NCBI GenBank assembly: GCA_023418995.1
Contig: JAEZYP010000065.1
Span: forward strand, 129,219 to 193,218
Source of the DNA: Bacillota bacterium
Lineage (GTDB): Bacteria; Bacillota; Clostridia; Oscillospirales; Acutalibacteraceae
Length of the DNA stretch: 64,000 bases
Direction of reading: 5' to 3'
Below are positions 51,761 through 59,578 of this stretch, one piece after another. The notes below the pieces were generated by a model. It worked only from the letters and a program-made list of their open reading frames with translations. It was not told the DNA's origin and searched no databases. How positions within the stretch are numbered: the stretch's first letter is position 1; each line of letters starts with the position of its first letter. The position numbers and the translations under genes were made by a program.

Positions 51761-51786
51761 AGCGGGTGCGAATGCACCCGCTTTTT
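51761..51786 (+). terminator. Second plus-strand terminator, copy of the one at 49855
   Basis: AGCGGGTGC and GCACCCGCT form a perfect 9-bp stem with a GAAT loop, then TTTTT. It matches 49859-49884 except for one base. Confidence 0.85.
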
Positions 51787-51799
51787 ACTATGTAGAGTA

Positions 51800-52885
51800 T
51801 TACTTTCGGTTAAAAATTGACATAATGTCTGTAAAGTCCTCGTCGTCAATCGAGGTTGACCTTGCCCGCGCGGGCTCGTCCTGCTTAGTTGATTTCTCAG
51901 GCTTTTCCGTGGAAAAGCTAATCCCGTTAATGGAGGAAAACCCGGTTGCGATAACGGTAACGCTCATCTCATCATCCATATTCTCATCAAACGCGGCGCC
52001 CCAAATGATGTTAGCGTCTTCATGCGCCTGCGCGGAGATCATGGCGGAGGCAGTTTCAATCTCATCCAGACCAATATCCGGTGAAGAGGTGATGTTAATG
52101 ATAACGCCCTTTGCGCCGTTGATCGCGGTTTCAAGCAGCGGGCTAGAAATTGCCATATTGGCGGCAACCTCTGCCTTATCCTTGCCGGAGGCTCGTCCGA
52201 CACCCATGTGCGCGTATCCCGCGTCCTTCATCACGGCGGTTACGTCCGCAAAATCCAGGTTTACCAAACCCGGAAGCTTAATCAGATCGGAGATACTCTG
52301 CACGCCCTGGCGAAGCACGTCATCCGCAATGGAAAACGCATTCAGAAGGGTGATTCGCTGCTCGCTGACCAGCTTCAGCCGTTCGTTCGGGATAACCACG
52401 AGAGAATCCACATGCTCACGGAGCGCGGCAATTCCGCTTTCCGCCTGTTCCATTCTCCTGCGGCCTTCAAAGGTAAACGGCTTTGTTACAATGCCGATGG
52501 TAAGCACACCCATATCGCGGGCAATCTCCGCCACAATCGGAGCGGCTCCGGTACCGGTTCCACCGCCCATGCCCGCTGTGATAAACACCATATCACTGCC
52601 GCGAATCGCGGCGGCAATTGCCTCGCGGCTTTCATCCGCAGCCTTCTGCCCCATTTCAGGCTTTGACCCAGCGCCCTTTCCGTGCGTGATTTTCTCACCA
52701 ATTTGGATCTTCTGAGTGGCCTTGGAACGGTACAGAGCCTGTTTATCGGTATTTACGCTGATAAACTCAACGCCCTTGACTCCCATTGTCACCATGCGGT
52801 CGATTGCGTTTCCGCCGCCACCGCCGACACCGATCACTTTTATCTGCACAATATTGTCAAAGTCGTTATCAATTTCAAAAGGCAT
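51800..52885 (-). CDS. ftsZ: Cell division protein FtsZ
   Basis: The 361-residue tubulin-like GTPase has VIGVGGGGGNAIDRM, the G-box AGMGGGTGTGAAPIVAEIAR, the T7 loop NLDFADVTAVMKDAG and a C-terminal tail ending DEDFTDIMSIFNRK that would bind FtsA/SepF. ATG at 52885 is chosen, 9 bases after AAGGGGG; the ATG three codons earlier abuts it. It is the last gene of the dcw run here; ftsA is absent. Confidence 0.96.
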   Translation of the reverse strand: MPFEIDNDFDNIVQIKVIGVGGGGGNAIDRMVTMGVKGVEFISVNTDKQALYRSKATQKIQIGEKITHGKGAGSKPEMGQKAADESREAIAAAIRGSDMVFITAGMGGGTGTGAAPIVAEIARDMGVLTIGIVTKPFTFEGRRRMEQAESGIAALREHVDSLVVIPNERLKLVSEQRITLLNAFSIADDVLRQGVQSISDLIKLPGLVNLDFADVTAVMKDAGYAHMGVGRASGKDKAEVAANMAISSPLLETAINGAKGVIINITSSPDIGLDEIETASAMISAQAHEDANIIWGAAFDENMDDEMSVTVIATGFSSINGISFSTEKPEKSTKQDEPARARSTSIDDEDFTDIMSIFNRK

Positions 52886-52954
52886 GTGCTGCATCCCCCT
52901 TATATTTATTTAATCCAGTGTTTTTGTAGTATTTTAATTATTATATCAATTAAT

Positions 52955-52983
52955 AATCTAACACTTTTTGGCATTAAATTCAA
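52955..52983 (-). promoter_or_regulatory. Possible own promoter of ftsZ
   Basis: On the minus strand TTGAAT (52978-52983), 17 bases, TAGATT (52955-52960), in an AT-rich 166-base gap. Confidence 0.4.
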
Positions 52984-53051
52984 CAAGTATTTTATTAGAT
53001 TAGTATATTATATAATAAAATGATTAAAATTCCTATGTATTATTATTCATT

Positions 53052-53981
53052 CTATTTTGTACTACCGGCAGCGGAGGAGCTCGCGGAATAATCCGGATCG
53101 AAATAGGCGTTGTTTTCTTCTACCGCTACAGACAGATTCAGCGTTCCTTTTTCTGTTTCTTTTATTTTCCCCGCATCCAAAATGCTTTTCGCAAAGCGCA
53201 GCTTATAATCAAAATCGGAGGGCAGCCCAAGGTTCAGGATTACGCGGTTATCATACACTGCCCGAATTTTATAAGGATCGCTTAAATCAATGCTTGTTAT
53301 CTTCTGAAAATGATTGACGCTGATTGCGGTTGTTAAATCCTTGAACATGGTCTGCTGAGCAGCATCCTGATAAACAATGCTTTTTCCGACTTCGGCTTTG
53401 GTTACCTTGAGCCCTTTAATCACTGGGCAGCTTGTCGGAATGGAAGCCACCAGCTCCAAAACCTTTCCTTCCGTGCTGACAATCGCATATTTCTTGTTGT
53501 ACTCCACGGCACCGGAAACGGGCTTTTCGCTCACCTTTATGACAATCTGCGCGGGAAGGCGGCGTGAAACGGCAACCGTACCGATATAAGGAAGGGTTTG
53601 CTGTATTTTCTCCTCGGCTTCCTTTGTTTTTGCCAGAAACAGATTATCTCCTTTTTTTATTCCCCCGGCGCCGATAATCTCCTGCGCCGGATAACGCGAG
53701 GTTCCTTCAATCTGAATGGAATCAATTTTAAAAAGTACAGTCAAGGATAATGTAATCGCACCCGTAATCACGGTAACAAACAGAAAAAGGTAAAAGATCA
53801 GCAGCGCGCGGCGTCTGCGGCGCTTTCGCATTTCCGCACGGCGCTGAGGGGTCGCGTATTTTGAATCCCGGCGAGTATTGTTCGCGGCATCCTTTTGAAA
53901 AACCGGACGGTATTCTCCGCTGGCTTTGTCGTAAACACGCCGTGTTACTTCTCTGCTGTTCCTGTTTTGTTTCCCTGTCAT
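53052..53981 (-). CDS. ftsQ: Cell division protein FtsQ/DivIB
   Basis: The 309-residue bitopic protein has a basic cytosolic tail (RRAEMRKRRRRRALL), one helix at about 60-85, then a POTRA domain (FKIDSIQIEGTSRYPAQEII) and a beta domain (VKVSEKPVSGAVEY). It joins FtsL and DivIC in the divisome. GGAGGA precedes the ATG. Name divIB is equivalent. Confidence 0.9.
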   Translation of the reverse strand: MTGKQNRNSREVTRRVYDKASGEYRPVFQKDAANNTRRDSKYATPQRRAEMRKRRRRRALLIFYLFLFVTVITGAITLSLTVLFKIDSIQIEGTSRYPAQEIIGAGGIKKGDNLFLAKTKEAEEKIQQTLPYIGTVAVSRRLPAQIVIKVSEKPVSGAVEYNKKYAIVSTEGKVLELVASIPTSCPVIKGLKVTKAEVGKSIVYQDAAQQTMFKDLTTAISVNHFQKITSIDLSDPYKIRAVYDNRVILNLGLPSDFDYKLRFAKSILDAGKIKETEKGTLNLSVAVEENNAYFDPDYSASSSAAGSTK

Positions 53982-54007
53982 TCAAATTCCTCCGATTACA
54001 GTACGGA

Positions 54008-55261
54008 CTAAATTCTTTTCACATCCGCGCCCAAAAGCGCCAGGCACTTTTCAATATTCTCATAACCGCGGTCCAAATGCTTTAATCCCGTAATCCTGGT
54101 CGTGCCCTGCGCCGCCAAGCCTGCCACAACCAGCGAGGCTCCCCCGCGCAAATCCGCTGATTCGACAGGCGCGCCGGAAAGACGCTTTACGCCTTCCACC
54201 ACAGCCACGCGGCCTTCCACCTTAATATTTGCCCCAAGCCGAAGCAGCTCGCCAACATGCTTAAAACGGCTTTCAAATATCGTTTCCACAAATATGCTGG
54301 TGCCGGATGCAAGCGAGGTCATCGCCATAAGCGGAGCCTGCGCGTCAGTTGGAAATCCGGGGTAGGGCATCGTCCGTATATTTTTAATTCTGCCAAGGCG
54401 TTTGGGAGAGATAATTTTAATGTTATGTTCTTCAAATTCCAAACTGCATCCGCTTTCTTCAAAAGCGGGAAATACCGGCTCCAGATGATCCGGATTTACG
54501 TTGCAGATGGTAAGAGTACTCCCGGTAATCGCCGCCGCCGTTAGATAGGTAGCCGCAGCAATTCGATCTGGGATTACAGTATGTTCACAGCCGGTAAGCT
54601 TTTTTACCCCTTCAATTACGATCGTTCCTTCTCCCGCACCACGGATTTTTGCACCGCACGAGTTTAAAAAATCCGCGAGATCCCAAATTTCCGGCTCTCT
54701 GGCCGCATTGGTCAAAATCGTAACTCCTCTGGAAATACTCGCGGCAATCATAACATTTTCCGTAGCCCCCACACTCGGAAAGGAGAGGCTGATTGCGGCA
54801 GAGTGAATCCCGTTGGGCGCGCTGCACTCTAAACATCCATGATCCTCGTTTATTTCCACTCCCATTTTTCTTAAAGCGGAAAGATGCAGGTCAATTGGTC
54901 TCGGTCCAAGCTCACAGCCACCCGGAAGCGAAAGCTTTGCTTTTCCCATCCTGCTGATCACCGCACCTAAAAAAACGATTGAAGAGCGCATTTCGCGCAT
55001 CAAACTGTCGGGAATATCATAGATATTCGCGTTTGTCGGTTCGATCACAAGATTGCCGTTGCTGCGCTCGACGGTACACCCGAGATACTGAAGAATTTTC
55101 ACCGATGTGTCCACATCCGACAGGTTGGGACAGTTATGTAGAACGCATTGTCCGCTGCAAAGAAGAGAAGCGGCCATAAGAGGTAATGTGCTGTTTTTGG
55201 CGCCATGAACTGTGAGCTCACCTTCCAATTTATTCGGACCGTGTATTAATAATTCTGACAT
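54008..55261 (-). CDS. murA: UDP-N-acetylglucosamine 1-carboxyvinyltransferase MurA
   Basis: The 417-residue enzyme has KLEGELTVHGAKNSTLPLMA with the catalytic Lys-Asn pair, the active-site Cys in LPGGCELGPRPIDLHLSALR, and GFPTDAQAPLMAM. The Cys form is the fosfomycin-sensitive type. It begins peptidoglycan precursor synthesis. ATG at 55261 follows GGGGGTG. Its position between murG and ftsQ, where murB often lies, is less usual. Confidence 0.95.
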   Translation of the reverse strand: MSELLIHGPNKLEGELTVHGAKNSTLPLMAASLLCSGQCVLHNCPNLSDVDTSVKILQYLGCTVERSNGNLVIEPTNANIYDIPDSLMREMRSSIVFLGAVISRMGKAKLSLPGGCELGPRPIDLHLSALRKMGVEINEDHGCLECSAPNGIHSAAISLSFPSVGATENVMIAASISRGVTILTNAAREPEIWDLADFLNSCGAKIRGAGEGTIVIEGVKKLTGCEHTVIPDRIAAATYLTAAAITGSTLTICNVNPDHLEPVFPAFEESGCSLEFEEHNIKIISPKRLGRIKNIRTMPYPGFPTDAQAPLMAMTSLASGTSIFVETIFESRFKHVGELLRLGANIKVEGRVAVVEGVKRLSGAPVESADLRGGASLVVAGLAAQGTTRITGLKHLDRGYENIEKCLALLGADVKRI

Positions 55262-55317
55262 AGCAACACCCCCACATAATCTAATCATATTCTATGCGGG
55301 AATTGCATTCGCGGTGA

Positions 55318-56445
55318 TTACCGGCGGGATTCCGCCAAAACGTCCTTCATAATCTTATAAATTCGTTCATTTGCGTCCAGAATTGCCATCTTCTTCGCGT
55401 TTTGCTCAAGCTCCTCAATCATCCCCGGGTTTTCAAAAAGCTCCTGCACCTTCGTGCAGAGGGTGTCTCCCGAGAGGTCTTTTTCCTCCAGAATAGCAGC
55501 GGCATTACGGTTCACCATTGCCATGGCGTTGTGGTACTGGTGGTTCTCCGCCACATTGGGCGACGGAATCAGAATGGAGGCTTTTCCCTGCGCCTGCAGC
55601 TCGCTCAGCGTAATCGCTCCGGCACGGCAAATAACCAAATCAGCCGCTGCAAGGCATTCCGGCATATTGTTGATGTACTCGCGGATATCCAGATTGGGGT
55701 GCTTTGCCGGATCCGCCCCTTTTTCCTGCAAAAGTCCCGGGAACCATGTTCCCCACTGCCCATAGCCGTGAATATGCTGATACCGGTTCTTCTTTGCAGT
55801 CTCCGCCAGAAGGACAGCCATCGCTTCGTTGATTTTGCGTGCGCCGAGGCTTCCGCCAAAAGAGAGAATCAGCGGTCTTTCATCCAATCCCAGCGCCTTA
55901 CGTGCCGCTTCACGGTCCGCCCGGATAATCGCCGGACGCACAGGGTTGCCGGTAATCACGCACACCGCGGCGGGGTCCATATATTTGTGGGCATCCGATA
56001 CGGCAAGCATGGTCTTGCTGGCCCGTTTGGAAAGCATCTTGTTGGTTACGCCCGGAAAAGCATTCTGCTCATGGATAATAGAGGGAACTCCCAATTTTAT
56101 GGCTTCCCGAACGACCGGACCCGCAACATAACCGCCGGTTCCAACGCAAAGGTCGGGCTGAAACTCCCGGATGATTTTTTTTGCCTCATGGCTTGAGGTA
56201 AACACGTGCACTGCCGTCACAATATTTCTTTTAATATTTTTCAAACTCAGCTTACGCTGAAACCCTGAAATGGTGATACTTTTAAAAGCAAAGCCCGCGG
56301 CGGGCACCAAACGTTCCTCCATGCCTCCTTTTGCTCCGATATAGAGGATTTGCGCGTCCGGTTCCTTTTCGCGCAAATATCCCGCGATGGCAAGCGCGGG
56401 ATTGATGTGCCCCGCTGTGCCGCCTCCTGCAAACAATACCTTCAT
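55318..56445 (-). CDS. murG: UDP-GlcNAc lipid I transferase MurG
   Basis: The 375-residue GT28 enzyme starts MKVLFAGGGTAGHINPALAI, and has GTGGYVAGPVVREAIKLGVP, HEQNAFPGVTNKMLSKRA and the donor site CRAGAITLSELQAQGKASIL. It makes lipid II at the inner membrane face. ATG at 56445 follows GGGAG. Confidence 0.96.
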   Translation of the reverse strand: MKVLFAGGGTAGHINPALAIAGYLREKEPDAQILYIGAKGGMEERLVPAAGFAFKSITISGFQRKLSLKNIKRNIVTAVHVFTSSHEAKKIIREFQPDLCVGTGGYVAGPVVREAIKLGVPSIIHEQNAFPGVTNKMLSKRASKTMLAVSDAHKYMDPAAVCVITGNPVRPAIIRADREAARKALGLDERPLILSFGGSLGARKINEAMAVLLAETAKKNRYQHIHGYGQWGTWFPGLLQEKGADPAKHPNLDIREYINNMPECLAAADLVICRAGAITLSELQAQGKASILIPSPNVAENHQYHNAMAMVNRNAAAILEEKDLSGDTLCTKVQELFENPGMIEELEQNAKKMAILDANERIYKIMKDVLAESRR

Positions 56446-56546
56446 ACTTAATCTCCCATCTTTATTACCGCCGGTCAGAAAAGCGCTTCTGCCCACCCGT
56501 CGTTTGAGATATGGCGGTAAAAGATATTTTTATAGCCATAGAAATC

Positions 56547-57782
56547 CTATGTTTTTTCAATTGCCGCCGTTCGTGAAATAGAAAGCACCACTCCCATTTC
56601 GGCAAGCAGAATCACCAGAGAAGTTCCTCCCGAGCTGAAGAACGGCAGGCTGATGCCGGTGTTTGGAATCGTATTGGTGACAACGGCGATATTCAGAACG
56701 ACCTGAAGCCCAACCTGGACGACAAGACCAATTCCAAGCAGCATCCCGAATTTATCCTTCGCCTTCAAGGAAATACTGATGCCGCGCCAGACAAGCATGG
56801 CAAACAGAATGATAATAATGAGCGCCCCAATAAACCCGAGCTCCTCGCAGACAATCGCGAAAATAAAGTCATTCTGCGGCTCCGGTAAATACAGATATTT
56901 TTGCCTGGATTGACCCAAGCCAAGCCCCAGCAAGCCGCCGGAGCCGATTGCGTAAAGTGACTGCCGGGTCTGCCAGGTATCCGCCATAAGCGCCTTGCTC
57001 TCGGTAGTAAAGGGGTTCAGCCACGCGACAATCCGGTCGTTGGCGTAGCTGAATTTTTGTGTAAAGAGCACCAGATAGGTCACTACCGCGCCTACCGCAC
57101 CAAACGCCATGCCAAACCAGCGCAGGCGCACCCCGCCGATAAACAGCATCACGCCTGCCAGAATCGTTACAATGACGGTTGCAGAAACATGGGGCTCCAG
57201 CACGAGAAGACCCGCGATTGCACCAAGAATCAGGATATAGGGCAAAACTCCGTAGCGAAACGTATTCATCCGCTTAAAATTGATGGAAATCAAATGGGAA
57301 TAGATCAGAATCAATCCGAATTTTGCCAGCTCGGACGGCTGAAACTGGCTGAACGAACCAAGGCTAATCCAGCGGTGCACGCCGTTGATGCGCGGGGTAA
57401 ACAAAACCAGAACCAGCATCATATAGGAAATAACCAGAATCGGAACAGCAAATTTATGAAGGTGATGATAATCAAAATAAGAAATCGAAACCATCACAAT
57501 CACGCCGAGAATGGCAAACACTGCTTGACGGCTGATAAAATAATAACTGCTGCCCTTCTGATAATACGCGTTCGCGTAGCTGGCGGAAAAAAGCATAATC
57601 AGCCCGATAACCAGCAGGGTAAGGGTAAGAAACAAAAATGGCAAATCCAGCCCGGAGCGCACAGAGAACAGCCTGAATTTTTTCTTGATACGCTTTGTGA
57701 AGGTCGGCTCACTGACCGGCTCTGCTTTTTCCCGGCGGGCGGGATCGGTCCTACGACCGGCTGCCCCACTTGATTTCGTCAT
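56547..57782 (-). CDS. ftsW: SEDS glycosyltransferase FtsW/SpoVE
   Basis: The 411-residue polytopic protein has about ten helices after a 45-residue basic cytosolic tail. SEDS hallmarks are GVHRWISLGSFSQFQPSELA, EPHVSATVIV, YLPEPQNDFIFAIVCEELGF and NTGISLPFFSSGGTSLVILL. It polymerises glycan strands with its cognate PBP. In spore formers the dcw copy may be SpoVE; with a PASTA PBP in the same cluster that is plausible. Confidence 0.93.
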   Translation of the reverse strand: MTKSSGAAGRRTDPARREKAEPVSEPTFTKRIKKKFRLFSVRSGLDLPFLFLTLTLLVIGLIMLFSASYANAYYQKGSSYYFISRQAVFAILGVIVMVSISYFDYHHLHKFAVPILVISYMMLVLVLFTPRINGVHRWISLGSFSQFQPSELAKFGLILIYSHLISINFKRMNTFRYGVLPYILILGAIAGLLVLEPHVSATVIVTILAGVMLFIGGVRLRWFGMAFGAVGAVVTYLVLFTQKFSYANDRIVAWLNPFTTESKALMADTWQTRQSLYAIGSGGLLGLGLGQSRQKYLYLPEPQNDFIFAIVCEELGFIGALIIIILFAMLVWRGISISLKAKDKFGMLLGIGLVVQVGLQVVLNIAVVTNTIPNTGISLPFFSSGGTSLVILLAEMGVVLSISRTAAIEKT

Positions 57783-57890
57783 GATTGTCCCCCTTCTATC
57801 CTATTTCGGCTTCTTTTAAACAATACATAATTCATCCGCAGCAAACAGTTCTATTTATTAAAACATAATCCTGCTGCCTAATTTGTCAGT

Positions 57891-58898
57891 TTATATCCCG
57901 TAAGCGACAAGCAGCGCGGAAAGTATTCCCGTCAAAACAGTTACCAGGCTGAATACAAAGCATATTTTTGCTTCGCTCCAGCCGCACATTTCAAAATGAT
58001 GATGAATCGGACTCATTTTGAAAATACGCTTTCCGTGTGAAAACTTAAAATAGCTGACCTGAAGAACAACGGAAAGAATTTCGCAAATATAAATGATGCC
58101 CAGCGGCAGAATCAAAATCGGCATATTGATGCCAAAGCCTAACGCGCAGACCATACCGCCCAAGAACAGCGAACCGGTATCGCCCATGAACACCTTGGCG
58201 GGATTAAAGTTCCAGATTAGGAAGCCCAGGCAGCCTCCTACCAGCGAGGCTGAAAGGATACCGATTCCGCTGACGGCAAGCATTCCGGAAATAATCAGAA
58301 AAAAAATCCCCACAAAGAATGTGACCGATGCGTTCAACCCGTCGATTCCATCTGTGAAGTTCACCGCATTTACAATACCGACAATTCCGACAGCCGCAAT
58401 CACCCAGTACCAAATGCCGAGATTAATGCTTCCGGCAAAAGGCACCAGTGTGGAGGAGCTGGCGCCTGCCAAATACAAAGAGTATAAATATGCACCAGTA
58501 ACAACAAATTGTAATATCAATTTCTGCCTTACATTCAACCCAAGGTTGCGTTTTTTGACTGCTTTGATATAATCATCAAAAAAGCCGATTGCGCCAAAGC
58601 CGAGTGCCAGAAACAACCCGCCGAAGATTTTTGTGCGCATCAGCATATCCAGCGAGCTCTGATTTGCCGCTTGGTAATACATCGGCACACAAATCAGTAC
58701 CGCCAGAAAAATGCCGATGATAAACATAAATCCGCCCATAATCGGCGTCCCGTTTTTTTTCTGGTGCCACTTGGGGCCGACTTCCCGAATGGTCTGACCA
58801 AAATTAATTTTGTGCAGAAATGGAATCATCCACTTTCCGAGAATAGCGGTGATTGCGAAGGAAAGAATCGCCGCCGCAATTGTCCAAACTGAGTTCAT
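57891..58898 (-). CDS. mraY: Phospho-MurNAc-pentapeptide transferase MraY
   Basis: The 335-residue protein has ten helices. IREVGPKWHQKKNGTPIMGG, GFFDDYIKAVKKRNLGL (catalytic Asp), NFTDGIDGLN, FNPAKVFMGDTGSLFLGGMV and MSPIHHHFEMCGWSE are all typical. It makes lipid I. AAGGTGGAG precedes the ATG. The preceding slot holds the small Mur-ligase-like gene rather than murE/murF. Confidence 0.96.
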   Translation of the reverse strand: MNSVWTIAAAILSFAITAILGKWMIPFLHKINFGQTIREVGPKWHQKKNGTPIMGGFMFIIGIFLAVLICVPMYYQAANQSSLDMLMRTKIFGGLFLALGFGAIGFFDDYIKAVKKRNLGLNVRQKLILQFVVTGAYLYSLYLAGASSSTLVPFAGSINLGIWYWVIAAVGIVGIVNAVNFTDGIDGLNASVTFFVGIFFLIISGMLAVSGIGILSASLVGGCLGFLIWNFNPAKVFMGDTGSLFLGGMVCALGFGINMPILILPLGIIYICEILSVVLQVSYFKFSHGKRIFKMSPIHHHFEMCGWSEAKICFVFSLVTVLTGILSALLVAYGI

Positions 58899-59052
58899 AT
58901 GTTCTTACTCCACCTTTTTCATTGTTGCCCGATTCACAGGCTATCATACCGCTGCCGCAGTCAAAACATCGATTATATTCTCATCCGAATAAGCCTCGGA
59001 GAAATTCTTTTGCAGACAGAGGTTTATTTATATTATAACACAATGATTTCCT

Positions 59053-59556
59053 TTATTTTTCCTGAACTTCAAAGTGATTCAGCGCCTCCATTACCTCAGC
59101 GAAGGGTACTCCGCACGAAATAGCAGCAGCGGCGGCGGCTAAAAAAATTTCGACCCAAGATTCATATTCGCAAGGAAGCCTCACCCGCCCGATTACCCCG
59201 ATTCCAACGATTTCAAACTGGATCAGGTTCTCCACGCGGCGGATATTGCAGGCAGTAAAATCAGCATAATTATTTTCCATAGAAAAGGTAAGCGGGTTCA
59301 ACCCCTGCAATTGCGAATCCCCAGCGGATTCATACCGGGCTACACAGAGAGGAAAGCGGCAGGCATCCGCTGCGGCAAGTACATCATAGTAAAGAAGCAC
59401 AGCCGGCTGCAACACCGGTTCAAAGGGAGCATTTGCAGGCAAAACATGGTAGCTATTTCGCCCGCAAATTTTCAGGAGCTTTTTCAGCACCTCGGTAGTA
59501 TGCCCAGATTTATCACAAACGGCGATAAGCTTTGCGGCGGCGTGAGGATACTCCAT
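59053..59556 (-). CDS. Small Mur-ligase-like protein with destroyed P-loop, in the murE/murF slot
   Basis: The 167-residue protein aligns by eye with the ATPase domain of Mur ligases. LIAVCDKSGHTTEVLKKLLK (residues 10-29) matches the start, where ligases read IAVTGTNGKTT; here Gly is Asp and the Lys is His. LTFSMENNYADFTACNIRR (near residue 88) matches the ADYRAENIR strand, and ESWVEIFLAAAAAAISCGVP followed by FAEVMEALNHF (near 132) matches the NxxNALAA helix. About half the domain and the whole C-terminal ligase domain are absent, as is the N-terminal substrate domain. It lies between the PASTA PBP and mraY, 22 bases after the former, with GAAGGA before the ATG. The frame is clean, so it is probably expressed and non-enzymatic. 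Similarity is read by eye. Confidence 0.62.
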   Translation of the reverse strand: MEYPHAAAKLIAVCDKSGHTTEVLKKLLKICGRNSYHVLPANAPFEPVLQPAVLLYYDVLAAADACRFPLCVARYESAGDSQLQGLNPLTFSMENNYADFTACNIRRVENLIQFEIVGIGVIGRVRLPCEYESWVEIFLAAAAAAISCGVPFAEVMEALNHFEVQEK

Positions 59557-59578
59557 AATAACCATTCCTTCAAGTCAT

